Assembly: GCA_026027325.1 (NCBI GenBank)
Contig: JAMSLZ010000004.1
Location: 1,550,001-1,614,000, forward strand
Reading direction: 5' to 3'
DNA: 64,000 bases
DNA from: Actinomucor elegans
Lineage: Eukaryota; Mucoromycota; Mucoromycetes; Mucorales; Mucoraceae
A program made the position numbers and the translations under genes. This document shows, piece after piece, positions 47,608 to 59,890 of the stretch (its first letter is position 1; every line of letters starts with the position of its first letter). Under the pieces are notes generated by a model. It did no database searches, was not told the DNA's origin, and worked only from the letters and a program-made list of their open reading frames with translations.

Positions 47608-48458
47608 ATGACATCAACCAAGAAACCTAATCTAACTGGGAGTCAAGATTTATTGACCTATTTTAATCTTATACCCATATATAACAAAGTTGTGAAGCCA
47701 TTTCCACCACCAAATAGAGCAGCTGGTTTAGATCCATCGCTGTTTCCTTACATTTCAGACCTTCCTGGTAAAAGAAAAAAAAAGCTCATACTGATTACTA
47801 TAACACTGACTCAAATAATCTTGGAAATCAAAAGGCAGAATGGATATGGAGCCTGATGGCTATTTGTTCAATTTGTTGCGCGATCCACAAGCGGTTGAAT
47901 CTGGACCAGACATTAAACCTTTAGATTCTGAAACTCTCAAAGACGCGTTTTCACTTAAAGAAGGGCCTGTTCCTGGCGTAATATTGTGTATTACAATTAA
48001 CAAAAAACCATGTTCTTATTATTTTAATTATTAGTTTGATGCATCGATATTGGGTACTGATGATGGAGGAAACGGAAATTATTCTTCTGGTCAATATGAT
48101 CAATATGGTATAGTTGGAGGTAAAAATACTCCAAAAAAGAGTTCAAAGGGTACTTACCAAGTTATTTTTATGATGATAGCTGATGTAGATCATAACGGAG
48201 AAAGAAGGCATAAAAAGAAGGTAAAGCTAAACTATAGATTACTTGCAATGATTATCAGTCACTTAAATTAGTTAATAGAAGAAGAAGAGAAGACATGGTC
48301 ACGACCATGACGAAGAAGGGCATGGACATAGTGATCATAGAAAGAAGAAGAAGAAGAAGAAGGTAAGTACGAATAGAAATAAGCTCAAAAATACATTATT
48401 AACTTGTGGATAATAGGATAAAGAACGTCGAGATGAATCATTAGAGCATCCCCAATAA
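47608..48458 (+). CDS. MED19: Mediator complex subunit 19
   Basis: Head-associated subunit of the Mediator transcription coactivator. Five exons: 47608-47767, 47835-47977, 48035-48220, 48279-48362 and 48417-48458, 204 residues. The N-terminus SQDLLTYFNLIPIYNKVV and the later AFSLKEGPVPG match the Med19/Rox3 family. The C-terminal part is rich in Lys and His (RRHGHDHDEEGHGHSDH, then six Lys), as in metazoan Med19. The last two exons are only 28 and 14 codons. The acceptor at 48279 is chosen because the one six bases earlier leads to an in-frame stop. The N-terminal family match is good; the terminal exons are less certain. Confidence 0.82.
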
Positions 48459-49220
48459 AAAACATTTACTTTTGCGTTAAACATATTTTCAGGCTTGACT
48501 GGCCTACTCTTGTTTTTGCTGGCCGTAGTTATTGGTATTTATTTGACAGACTGACTTGGGAGCAGTAGTGAAAGACATATATATTAGAGAATAGAAGATT
48601 TACCGTGTACGGTATTTATATGTATGTGCAAACACTGTGACGGAGATCAAAAACTAAAGTTTGTGTAAATCGGGTGCAAGCATATCGTGACTGCTAGGAG
48701 AGCAAGGCAAGATAAATCTACTATGATCAGCCATTTGCCATGGCTGCTGGGAATGCTCTATACGCTTAATCCAATCACCATAAAACAGAGTTGACCTGAA
48801 TAACGTTAATTTAAAATATAGTTATTTTAATAACAACTGTACTGAGACGCATCGTAATACATATTACAAAAGACACCATTTGCCAAAGAAGTTCATTTTG
48901 CCAAGCAATTATATACATATGTTTGTATAAAGAGTCATTTTTACTATACATCACGCTTTATCGTGTATCCATAAATGGTCTGAAATCCGAAAGGAGTCGG
49001 TACCTGAGCAAGTAGCTATAGATCAATTTTAATTTGTTGCACTTGACTTTGGAGATAGAGAGAATGTGTATATAAAACAAAAAAAAAGAACCCGAGCTCG
49101 CAATAGGATCCTTTTTTTTTTATTGATAGATGAAAAAGCAAAATGAAAGTCTATAAGTGATCTATATGAGAAAAATATGTATGCTATTGGTATAATGTAA
49201 ATGTCAATGTCAAGTTTGAT
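48459..49220. other. Convergent intergenic region
   Basis: Spacer between MED19 and the small minus-strand gene at 49221. It should hold both 3' UTRs. A T11 run is at 49111-49121. No coding frame of note. Confidence 0.55.
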
Positions 49221-49448
49221 TTAAGCAGTAATGCCATGAAGAGGGGCATCTGGTAAGTGAGCAACAACAGCGTTTCTGCGTCTAAGAGCATAGACGGGTA
49301 AATTGACAGTATCTCCATCGTCCAAAGTCATGATAGCCTTTGCACTTGGCTTTTGTTGGACCCATTGAGCAATACATGCAGCAGACAAGTATTGAAGTAC
49401 CTGTTCGTCAGTCTTGATAGAGAAGCGATGGTTGTAAGTAGAGTTCAT
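49221..49448 (-). CDS. Small hypothetical protein, 75 residues
   Basis: Single-exon gene, family not recognised. The protein starts MNSTYNHRFSIKTDEQV and ends RRNAVVAHLPDAPLHGITA. It is balanced in composition, with no signal peptide or membrane segment. The codon use looks like that of neighbouring genes, unlike the random frames around it. A TATA box (TATATATA on the minus strand at 49508-49515) lies about 60 bp upstream, followed by a pyrimidine-rich leader, as seen at other genes here. Those features make it a credible expressed gene. A nuclear or ribosomal small protein is possible, but nothing in the sequence decides it. Confidence 0.6.
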   Translation of the reverse strand: MNSTYNHRFSIKTDEQVLQYLSAACIAQWVQQKPSAKAIMTLDDGDTVNLPVYALRRRNAVVAHLPDAPLHGITA

Positions 49449-49505
49449 AGTTTGTTTGATTAAAGGGAAAAAAAAGACTTAAATATCGACTGGGTCTTTC
49501 TTTTT

Positions 49506-49515
49506 TTATATATAG
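49506..49515 (-). promoter_or_regulatory. TATA box of the small gene
   Basis: GCTATATATA on the minus strand lies about 60 bp ahead of the ATG at 49448, followed by AAAAAAAGAAAG and a T-rich leader. Confidence 0.5.
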
Positions 49516-51279
49516 CGAGACTTTTGGCGCTAGTACAATCTAGTAAAGTTGCACCAATTACCTTACGTGTAGTACATGGATTCTCGTAAATAAAACCCAC
49601 GTTTTTTGTGCATTCTTATGCTTGTAAAACCCTCCTTAAAGAACTATTTTATTTATAATAGTCCGCACGCACGTTTATTTCAAATGAAACATATGATTAC
49701 CGGGCCTTTGCTTTTGATCAACAAAGTAGCCTGTAACACTCCATGTGTGCGTGTAGATTGTATTAATCCAATCATATTCTGCATATCTACGACTGTTAAG
49801 GAAATTGCATCATCTCATGAACACCGAGTGTAACGGTGCAACGATATTCTTTTGACGGCAGACTAGTCAATTAGTCTATCGTTAGCAGAAACGTGATTAT
49901 GTCTGAATCATTCTACAACAACGACAAGGACTCTAAAATAATGGCCTTCTGGGGTAACTAAAAAGATGCTGCAGGGACAAAACACAGACTAATGCGTCAC
50001 CGCCAACAACTAAAATGGCCATTGAACCAGTACGGCTGATCACCTACTGCAGAATGAAAGGGATAGAGTATAAATGGGTTGCAGCCTTGATTAATTGTTG
50101 AGATATTCCATGTTGACTCATAAAACCAATCAAACGTTTTTTTTAATAATAAATCAAAATTCCATGAAAATACAACCGCATACTTTGGAATGCACGGAAA
50201 ATACTTGCATTATAAACTATGTCTCAAAAACATCATTTCAACGTTAGAAAAATGCACAAAGATGATCATTACTACCAGGCGGAGTGTGCACCATTTTATT
50301 GGCTATTCACTATTACACAAACAATTTCAAGTTCTGTCAGCTCGCTCTACTGTCCCAATTTTTTTTTCTGACAGTGACTGGAATCCCATTTTTTTTAAAT
50401 AACACAAAGATCTTCATACACAGATACTTTACTAGAAATACTCGTGTAGGCTTCAGTAATGCGCCAGATGGTGTAAATAAAATTTCGTATTTCTTTAAAG
50501 CCAAAAAAGTGTTATTAGATGAAAAGCGAATTTTTCTGATTTTTTGAAATACAACCATATTTTGTGCCACCCTTTGGACCGCCGTGCGTAAAGATACTTT
50601 AAGCGATATTGGTCTATAGTACGCAGAATCTATTTCTTTATAATGTCTTAATGCTTTCAATAACAAAAAAAAGGGGGGTTGTGTTTGAATAACAGATCAT
50701 ACCAATTTCATTTGGATCACCTTTAGATCTCTCGGTCGTTCTTAATCCATTATTGTATAAGATTATGTTTATAATAAACTGCTGCGTCTAGTAAATCATC
50801 AATTTTTCTTTAATACTTTAGCTGCATTCAATTTCTTGTTTTCAATTGTTATTTTTGGAGATGGCTTCCTTTTCCTTTGTCACGCGTAACTGGATCGTTC
50901 ATAATTGTTGGGAATGAATTTCTGCTAATTTTGATACAAAATGAAATAACTTTTGGGACAAGATATTTGAGGCGTTTTTTTCTTCTTCCCATTAGCATCA
51001 AATATCCCAATCGGTTCATTTGAGCCGACCATTTAAAATTAAATATTTCAACGATAAAAGCTTCTTTCGTAGTATTACAAATAGTTGAATAGTAGTAATC
51101 TCTTATTCTATATGTGTCCGTTTTAAGCTTTTATATAATGAATATTTATAGAATTAATGATTGATATGTAGAGACCCTTTTTTTCAAGAGTCCGCCTGTT
51201 TGAGCCGATTCTTTCATGATACCTAACAGAATTTAACTTTTCAAGGTTCTTTTTGTTTTATCCTATAGTACTACCCATA

Positions 51280-53830
51280 GCAATTAACATAATTTATCAT
51301 ACTTTTTCAATTCCCAAAGTGATAGCATAGATAATAGTCCTTGGACAAGTGGTCCTAAGGCTTGTAGATGTAGTGGTGTTCAACTTTTGTATTTATTCAG
51401 TGATTTTTCGTACATGTATGCTATACAAGTTTACAATACTTGCTCCTTCATTTGGGAGCAATGATGGGTTTGAACCTCATTTCGGAATATTATATTCTAA
51501 GATAGTTATCCTTGATCTTCGGCTATAAAATCAGACATCGACTGGAGCAATAATTGAGTGTTTCCAAGAACGTTTCAATTAAATGCAAGTGGTCATTGCA
51601 TTTAATTTCTTAAGTTCTATGAGCAAAGGAACATATTATATTACAGAGGGACTAATAACATCACTGCAGAAAATGTGTATTAACATTACACATTGAATTG
51701 GTTTATTGGTATATACTTTGAGGATTTAAGTACGAGTAAGAAGAAGGGCTCTCTAAAATAACAATATCCTTACAATACCTTTACAATTACTATGTAATGA
51801 TCAGTTGTCATGACAATGAAAAAGTGTATCCACATTGAATCTTCATTTGAAATTACGCTTCTTTACGTTCACTAACGCGTGTGGTATGAGTATCCATGTC
51901 TGAAATAATGATATGGATTGACCCATAAGTGCAAACTGTAGGGAAGTACTCATATAGAGACCTTCTCATCTAATTATCAGATAAGAAGGCGTTTTTTCTG
52001 ACTTTCATATATTGCTTTAGAGAAGACGGATGTAGTAATAAATATCACTGGTAGTCCTGTTGCAGGAATTAAGATTTACTTTATCATAATATAGTTCTTC
52101 TTGAACCACATTAGTCAAATAGTTTTTGCTAACTTCTAGGTAAGTTATTTTGGCTCTTACTTAAATAGAATTATTATTCATGTTATTTCTACCTGTACGA
52201 GCTTCTAAATACTTGATACCCTGCAATAATGGTCAAATGGATAACTTAATTCTTAATAAGGACAATTTCATACATTACTTTACTTTTTGGCCGAATAGCG
52301 TGTTATTGTTTGGTCTTTTATGCTCAAAAGGGCAATGTTCCAACTGTGTTTTTTCTTTGGCCAAGTTACTGCTTCATTATTTTCGATTGAACACTTTTTC
52401 ACTGAAATGTGAACGTTAATGCCCAATATATTACTATGAACTTATATAACTGTAAAATTTCTAGTAGTGATTGATGTTTGAGTTTAAGAGAAAACCACCA
52501 TAGAATGCTGGCGGTGTTTATTTCATTAAGTGAAGTCAATTGGAAGAGTTGAACCATTCAGACTGACCTAATTAGTACTTGTTAATCAAATCAACAGCCT
52601 CAACTTCTTCCCTTCTGCTAAATAACGTGGAAAAAAGTAATATGGGATGCCTTAACCATCCTTGGCAATCCTTCTACAATAAGTTTTTTTTAGAAGGGCT
52701 AAATAAAGATTTCTTGCAAGGTAGATCATAAACAGTTGCCATAAAAAGTATCATACCCATAGCTTTATATCAAATCTAGTGTCCATAAACTAACGTTCTC
52801 CTCTTTTTAATTGGACTTTTGGAGAAAGCCCAATCACACGCTTCTTCAAATGTTTTCCTATGGAATAATGATGAATAACCAATCAATAAAATCTAGCGTA
52901 TAAAATATTTGCCTTTTCTATAAGGCTTAAGTATTTTTATATATAATTTTTGAAGTCTTCATTGGAATCTTCAAAAGGAGATTCCCTAAACGCACCTAGA
53001 CTGTCGAGAGACAGGTTAGCTTCATCCTATTGATAGTGTTGGTATTATAGCAGTAATTGAAGTTAGGTCTTTTGTATCCATAATCAACGAGTGACAGGGA
53101 CTATATTTATGCTCACATTATTGTAGTCAGTTTTACTTTAAGATTTAAAGCTTGCCTTTTGAAGTTTTGGTCCACTGTAAATTTTTATATCTCTTTTTTG
53201 CTGTTGCACCATTACTAAGAACCCAAAAATCTGACTCATTCACTTGATCTTACATTCTTTCGATTTGAATACAAGGCAATTTTCAAATTAACTCGTCGAT
53301 TGGTCAAAGATCCATACAAAAATAGTTAAAACCGGTATATCCAAACCAAGCACCGGAAGCAGTTATGATCATTATTACCATCTCCTCAAGATTCCCTTTC
53401 TTAGTGATAGCCCTTACTTGGAAACATAGCTAACTAAAAGCTCTTGCACATCGTTAATCCAACATTACCTGATATCCCAATTTGCTAAACCCATCATCCA
53501 GTATCAGAGAGAGACTATCACTTCGCATTTGGATGCCATTGAAAGAGGGTGCTATGGATTTGTGTATTAGATCATCTGCCTCCGTCCATGATCTTCCAAA
53601 TCTGGACGAAATAAGAAAAGTTCTTCTCTTTCATAAATCTGCTGTAATGACCTAGAGTCTGGTAAGCTGCCTCATCAATATAACGATTGTCACCTCCAAT
53701 TGATAGGAACCATCTTTGAAGAGATATGGATATACCATTATGTGCGCATTATCGTCACATCACCTTTATCTTTGATGTTTACTAAGTCTGAAATTATCAT
53801 TTTGTGCTTTATAACCGCCTTACTTATGGA
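51280..53830 (-). pseudogene. Decayed coding sequence of unknown family
   Basis: Minus-strand stretches that read like protein, broken by frameshifts and stops. 53736-53572 is open for 54 codons (SLQRWFLSIGGDNRYIDEAA). 53573-53454 is open for 39 (SIAPSFNGIQMRSDSLSLIL). 53026-52937 is open for 29 (SLDSLGAFRESPFEDSNEDF). 52865-52572 stays in one frame for 97 codons with three stops (RKTFEEACDWAFSKSPIKKR, later SRREEVEAVDLINKY). A Ser/Thr-rich piece lies near 51400-51330. The order on the strand is consistent with one gene or element of about 2.5 kb. The family is not recognised; some breaks could be introns. Confidence 0.35.
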
Positions 53831-55009
53831 GCACCTCCCCTAATTATAATTATAGACTAGAAAATGATAATTGATCCTTCTTAAATTAAGTTAATGAATA
53901 ACTATTTAATACAAAAAAAAATAGTTCCATTACTATTATTGGGCCATTTTGGAGGACTGATTTCACTATTTAGCTTCACTAGCGTATTGAAAATACAGTG
54001 TGTAATTTGACAGTCTATTGATTCTGGATTTTTTGTGCTGATGCGAGCTGAATCAGTAGTTATATTTGTGGAAAGACTGTTTAGTAGGTTTACGCTTCGA
54101 TTGTCTAGCTGATCTTATTGTAGGAGTTTATTCATGGCTACATTCTAATAATTCATCTGATCATCTTACATATAAAATAAATATTTAGATTTAGTCAACT
54201 TTAATGATCTATCAATTCAACGCTCAGCATCTTTGCTATGATTTTAATTCTCTTTATTTCAAACTGCTTTTGATTTTCTTTGAAGAATAAATAGACAAAA
54301 TGTAGTTTTCGATCTCTTTTAATATATTGTGAATAGTTGCTCCTTTCTCTGATTTTTGAGAACTGACATGATTTATGTACACAATTATATCTAGACTTGG
54401 AAGATATCGAGAGCATTAGGTTTCTAAAGCAACAATAAAAGGAGAGTAGGAATAGAATCATGAAAAATATTGATTGAATTATATTGTACAAATAAAAAAA
54501 AGAACTCTCTATTGCACAGCTTGGAATATACTCAATGTTACATGATTGCACAATGCCAGAATGTTGATATCTTGCTGTACTGTAGGTACATTCAAAATAT
54601 TACGTAAATAAAATTATATACGAAAACTATCGTGTATAGAATTACGAATATTACTACCTTCTTTGGACAGAGGGTCTCTGATGACTATAAACGCAGTAAT
54701 TAAAATTAAAAAAAAAAACATGGTATATGGAATACAGTATACGGAACACAACAAAAAACAGAAGCATAATAGATTACCTAAAAGTTTTGGAACGGAATGT
54801 GAAGTAGCTAGGATTAATTCAAAAATAATTGGGACAAGCTTTTATTTAATATTGGGACGAAACTTGTAATCTTGATCATATACTTCTTCAGTATACTGCA
54901 CAAGTAATAAGGACAAGTCACATTGACTGCCAATCATGTCTTTCCACTTAGTTTGACCAACCATACAACGCTAAAGCAAACTGAATATAGTTTGATTCGG
55001 GAACAAAAC

Positions 55010-58000
55010 ATGTCTAAAAGAATTGTCATTGACAGTAACAGTAAAGCTAAACCATCGAAGAAAAAACTAAAATGTGTAGAAAACATACCAGATATACTCA
55101 AAGAGCTTCAAAAAAAGTTCCAGGCACTCAATGTCTTTTGTGCATTCTGCGATGCTCGTTTAACTAACGCCATTACTTTCCAAAGTCTACAAAAAGCAGT
55201 AGCCAATTTGAAGCTCGAAGATCTGGCTGCTATAAATGTGATTATACCCGATTTTATCAAGTTCAATCCTGTATCGGATGATATCATGGAAATTGAATTT
55301 GGTAGACCAGTTAGTAAAACCATCTCGAAACAAAAACACACGCAGGCTCTAGGAAATCGTGGAGACGACTGGGTCCGTGGGTTTATCAGTCATCATAAAG
55401 ACAAAAACATACCAAAGCCACCAAAGCCCGGCACGGTTAAGAAGATGATAGAGCAGCAAAACAATATATTCGCAAAGTCTATGAACAAGTTTATTCTTGA
55501 CTGTGAAGAAAAGGTAATGTTGTGCTGCGCACGCATGAACATGCTGAGATCTAATTCATATGTCTGGGTTTTATCAGAGTTTGAACGTCAAAGATCACTT
55601 GCTGTACGAACTTGAAAAGCATGTACCTATTCCATTTCTCGACGATGATGATCCTTTTGAACAAGTAGATCAAAACTTAATTGTGGGAGAATCTCAACCA
55701 AAAACAATGCCTGAATTGATTGAAGGGTTTAAAAAGCTATGGTTTTACCAAGGCCAACTTGAAGTAAAAGATAATCAGAAGACGTTTGCAGCTAAAGAGC
55801 CTGGATATGGTGATATAAACATATCAAAAGAAGTGAAGACTGCATTGGAAGAAAGGGGAATACATCAGCTATATGTTCATCAAACTGAGGCGCTACAAGG
55901 GTTGTATGATGGTCATCATGTTATTGTATCTACTTCAACTGCCAGGTAACTTGTGTATAGAAAAAAAAAAGAGTGTGTTTCAATGCAAACTAGACCACTG
56001 AACAAGCGTTTGATTTAGTGGAAAATCATTGATCTATCAAATACCCGTATTGGAGAGCTTATTGAAAGAAAGGTCAAGTAAAGCCATGTACATATTTCCA
56101 ACCAAAGCTTTGGCGCAGGATCAAATGCGAGCTCTTCAAGAAATCATGCATCAAATTCCTAGTCTAGAGAATGTCATGGTAAAACGCAATTTTTTTGTTG
56201 AAATTCCAAACTACAGAATGCTTATGATAATCTTATATATATAGATTTCTACTTTTGATGGTGATATTCCAGGTGAAAACCGTGCTCACATTAGAAAATT
56301 TGCTAACGTTATATTCACCAATCCTGATATGCTTCATCATGCTGTTTTACCAAATGTAAAGCTATGGAATCATTTTCTGTCTAAATTGAAATATGTAGTT
56401 GTAGACGGTAAGTATAATCATCTGTCTGTATATTATCTGGAATTGAACAATGATTAGAACTACACGTCTATAATGGCTTGTTTGGAACTCACGTAGCTTT
56501 GATTATGCGTAGACTACGCAGACTCTGTAGCCTTGCAGGAAATGATAGCGTACAGTTTATTTCATGCAGTGCAACAATTGATAGCCCAGACAAGGTATAT
56601 TATGACTTAAAGAAACTTGATATATATATATATCCATTAATGATGTTCAATCTATATGATAAGCACATGAAATCTGTGTTTGGTGTAGATAATGTCAAAT
56701 TAATCAACATAGATGGCGCACCTCATGGCAAAAAAGAGTTCATTATTTGGAATCCTTCACTTAATATACCGATGGACGAGCTTTCTGAGCGTAAGGGCGC
56801 TATTGCAGAAGGTGCGCACATATTAGAGTATCTGCTGGAGAACAATATTCGTACCATAGCATTTTGCAAAGTGCGCAAAACTTGTGAGCTTCTTATGAAG
56901 CATTTAAGAGAGAATCTACAAAAAAAGCAAAGAAAAGACATTATGGATAAAGTCATGAGCTATCGGGGAGGCTATACTGCTGAAAACAGGCGCAAAATCG
57001 AAAGTCAAATGTTTAATGGAGAACTGTTGGGCATTGTGGCTACAAACGCACTGGAGCTGGGTGTTGATATAGGAAGTTTAGGTAATGTATACCTCTAGGA
57101 CATCTCTATGTATATCTAACTCGACTTCTTTCATATAAATAATAGATGCTGTAGTTATGATTGGCGTTCCATGGTCTATATCAGCTTTGGTGAGAGTAGA
57201 TAGGCTAAACTTTCAAGTATGTACTTATACGTCTATGAAAATAGTGGCAACAATCAGGTAGATCAGGAAGAAGAAACGCAGATTCTTTATCTCTGGTTGT
57301 GTGCGATGGTAATCCAATAGATCAATATTATGCAGTAAGTGTATTTGAGCTTCTGGTAAAAGTAACCACAAGTGATCATGTCTATTCATTTGGTAGAAAC
57401 ACCCCGAGGAGCTTTTTTCAAAGAAAGCAGATGTTCTTTCGATTGATTTTGAAAACGCTATTGTGATTGAAAGTCACGTGCAGTGTGCTGCAGAAGAATC
57501 ACCGATTAATGTCATAAAAGATCAGGTGTATTTTGGATCCAATCTACCTACTATCTGCGAAGAACACCTTTCTAAGATTGATCATGATGTAAAGTATATC
57601 CGAGCAAAACATTTTAGACCTATTCCTTTTACTCAATTTATCACATCATAGTCTTATCGGCCACACCCCAAATTTCGACCTTATCCTTCGCAGTATGTCA
57701 ATATCAGAAATATCAACGAGGAATTTTTTGTTGTAGTAGATACAACTGGCGGTAGAAATGTCGTACTAGAAGAGATAGAATCTCACAGAGTCAGTTTTGA
57801 AATCTATGAAGGTGCTATTTTCATTCATCAAGGAAGAACATATCTTGTAGAAGAGTGTAATCCTGATAAAAAGTTTGCCAAAGTGCATCTGACAAGAGTT
57901 GATTGGACCACTGTGCAAAGAGAATACTCCAATGTCGATGCTCTCAGTACAGATTTGACAAGGCGTATCTTAGATACAAAGAACGTTGTTTCATTCGGAA

Positions 58001-58737
58001 AAGTGAGAGGTACGTTAGATTGATGTCAAACAACATTGCATCATGATTAAGGGTCTTTTAGTGTCAACGACCGTATTTGGTTATTATCGGCTTGATAAGA
58101 GAAAACGTATTATTGATGCGCATGAAGTATATATGGATCCGATTATTGTAGAATCAACTGGCGTATGGACCGACGCCCCAGGTCCTGCTCTAACGCTACT
58201 CGATAGCTTAGATATTGACCCCATGGCAGCCATTCATGCAGCATGTCAGTATTAAAACATTCGATATCAGTTTTCATTCGTATATCTAATATTTGACTAT
58301 AGCCCATTGTTTAATTTCGCTCTTGCCTCGCTTCTCTTTTTCGACTATCAATGCTCTACAAACAGAATGCAAGAACCCAAATGCTCTTAGACAAAGGCCA
58401 GCAAGAATAGCATTGTATGAAACTCAACCGAACGGCGTTGTGAGACAAGCTTTCAAGTTCTTTGACGGGCTGGTCGAGTCAGGTATCAGGCAGATACAAG
58501 ATTGCCCATGTGAACTTGGGTGTCCTCAATGTAAGTTCTAGAGAGCGATCATGTTGATTTGTCATGTCTCATGTATTATTAATAGGTGTTCATTTGGCGC
58601 ATTGCTCGGAGCACAACCAAATGTGTTCGAAATTAGGTGCTCTTATTGTATTACGCGCTCTAAGTGGAGAGAACAAATTGATAGATCCTACTACTGAACC
58701 TGATGACGAACACTTGATAGAAAACAATAATAACTAG
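55010..58737 (+). CDS. HRQ1: Hrq1-type RecQ-family DNA helicase
   Basis: Superfamily 2 3'-5' DNA helicase, the fungal relative of RecQL4, acting in crosslink repair and telomere maintenance. Thirteen exons, 998 residues: 55010-55513, 55578-55945, 56019-56178, 56245-56407, 56458-56594, 56664-57081, 57146-57189, 57245-57334, 57397-57588, 57652-58009, 58062-58244, 58303-58530, 58586-58737. Motifs: Walker A STASGKS split by an intron, FPTKALAQDQ, VVVDELHVY, SATI, ATNALELGVDIG and QQSGRSGRR (motif VI). The C-terminal zinc cluster is CPCELGCPQC then VHLAHCSEHNQMCSK. The start at 55010 is the first in-frame ATG. The intron 57589-57651 is 63 bp, a multiple of three, and contains the only in-frame stop (TAG at its acceptor). 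If it were retained the protein would lose the DUF1998 end. Confidence 0.92.
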
Positions 58738-59290
58738 ACACATATTTGGTTTTCTTTGGTAAAAGTGCCTGTGGTAGCCTGTATAGTATTATAAAATAAA
58801 CCTTACCGCGTGAATTGTGTCATTATTATGTCTGATTTGTGTTGTCATTTCATGTTTCAACGTAACTGAGCTGTAGCATAATATCAAGGGCTCGCGCACA
58901 CTTTAATATTAGAATGAGAAATATCGCGTGGGATGCGGTCAAATTTACGCAATTAGATAAAACTCATCAAAGAGCGATCTTTGCAGATACAATAAATCAG
59001 TTATTTTTATGAATAAATATCATTTTGCTGGTTCAGGTGTTATCAATTTCAATCAGAGGTATCTATAAAATGTAACGAATAATAAAATACCCCCGATACT
59101 ACTACATTAATTACGTTAATTCCATAATAATATGAGCAGGTATGTACTTGCTTAATTTCTCTGTGCATGAATCAATAACCCGTGAACAAAAAAAAAAAGT
59201 TTACTGTAAGGGTTTACAAAAATCTATAAATGAAGAGTAAAAAAAAAAGGCGAGAAATGACTGAATCGTAAAATACATTATTATTGCAAA
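58738..59290. other. Intergenic spacer
   Basis: Tandem spacer between HRQ1 and the orphan membrane protein gene. It is AT-rich with short A runs near 59190 and 59240. Nothing else is recognised. Confidence 0.55.
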
Positions 59291-59890
59291 ATGGATAACC
59301 TAGACGTTCAATCGTTCCTTCAAGACAGACACGTTCGAACTACATGGATCGCATTTATGACATTATGGGTCTTTTGGGGATTGGCATGGTTTGTGCGTAA
59401 TGCATTTGGTGGTGATACCAGCGCTACGCAAGTCAATACCATTCAATCTTCGGGACAGATAGCTGCAGATCCGACTCTACGCAACAATGCTACGAGTACT
59501 GTTGATCCAGAGACTGGTGCCCCTGTTAATGCTAATACGGATCCCAATGCTACGACTGCTGCAACTACGGGCACACATCACAAGAAGGTAGCTCCTCTTG
59601 CAGCTCCTGCTTGGTCTCTTAAAATTTTCAATCGTCTTAACCGGGCTCACGATTTGCTTCGCGACCTTGTGCTTATGCTGCTCTCTGTGTTGACATTGAA
59701 TACATTTGCTCGTGCATCTACACGTGGCGTGATGATTATCGCATGGATCTTTGTAGCTCTTGCTTTTATAACATTTGTAATTGAGGCTAGTTATGAACAT
59801 CGCTATCTTCGTCTTTTGTATACTTTGGCTTTCTATGCCCTGGGCTTGGCTATTGTGGGTCTTGCTTATGCCAGAGGTTTCTATGCCTAA
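59291..59890 (+). CDS. Hypothetical membrane protein with four TM segments
   Basis: Single-exon gene of 199 residues; family not recognised. Predicted helices lie at about 17-35 (WIAFMTLWVFWGLAWFV), 122-140, 146-166 (MIIAWIFVALAFITFVI) and 173-195. Between helices 1 and 2 is a hydrophilic loop of about 80 residues rich in Thr, Asn and Ala (TSTVDPETGAPVNANTDPN), with NAT and NAT-like sequons. Balanced codon use and a good open frame without introns support a real gene. The first ATG after an A-rich leader is used. It might be a tetraspan protein of the ER or plasma membrane; no catalytic motif is visible. Confidence 0.8.
   Translation: MDNLDVQSFLQDRHVRTTWIAFMTLWVFWGLAWFVRNAFGGDTSATQVNTIQSSGQIAADPTLRNNATSTVDPETGAPVNANTDPNATTAATTGTHHKKVAPLAAPAWSLKIFNRLNRAHDLLRDLVLMLLSVLTLNTFARASTRGVMIIAWIFVALAFITFVIEASYEHRYLRLLYTLAFYALGLAIVGLAYARGFYA

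Larger units (their letters stand above)
49449..55009. other. Intergenic region, about 5.6 kb, with decayed coding sequence
   Basis: Longest gene-free stretch of the window, between the small gene and HRQ1, both transcribed outward from it. The short frames at 49606-49833, 50190-50666, 52180-52419, 54201-54551 and 54663-54869 have no family and a composition like AT-rich noise. The minus strand from about 53830 to 51280 carries broken protein-like stretches, annotated separately. No copy of the dispersed repeat was found here. Confidence 0.5.

Noticed and set aside
48490..48560. Hydrophobic 19-residue stretch (LTGLLLFLLAVVIGIYLTD) after MED19 as a tail-anchor exon
   Set aside because: The possible acceptor is out of phase with the MED19 donor, and a second frame over the same bases is equally open.
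51455..51500. Possible tRNA on the minus strand (GGTTCAAACCC-like T arm)
   Set aside because: No matching acceptor stem or anticodon arm could be folded around it.
54201..54551. 116-codon minus-strand frame
   Set aside because: Rich in Phe, Ile, Ser and Lys as expected from AT-rich DNA; no domain, promoter or related frame.
57649..57651. Nonsense mutation in HRQ1
   Set aside because: The TAG is the acceptor of a 63-bp intron with normal splice sites; removing it joins conserved sequence in frame. Kept as a finding because it needs transcript proof.
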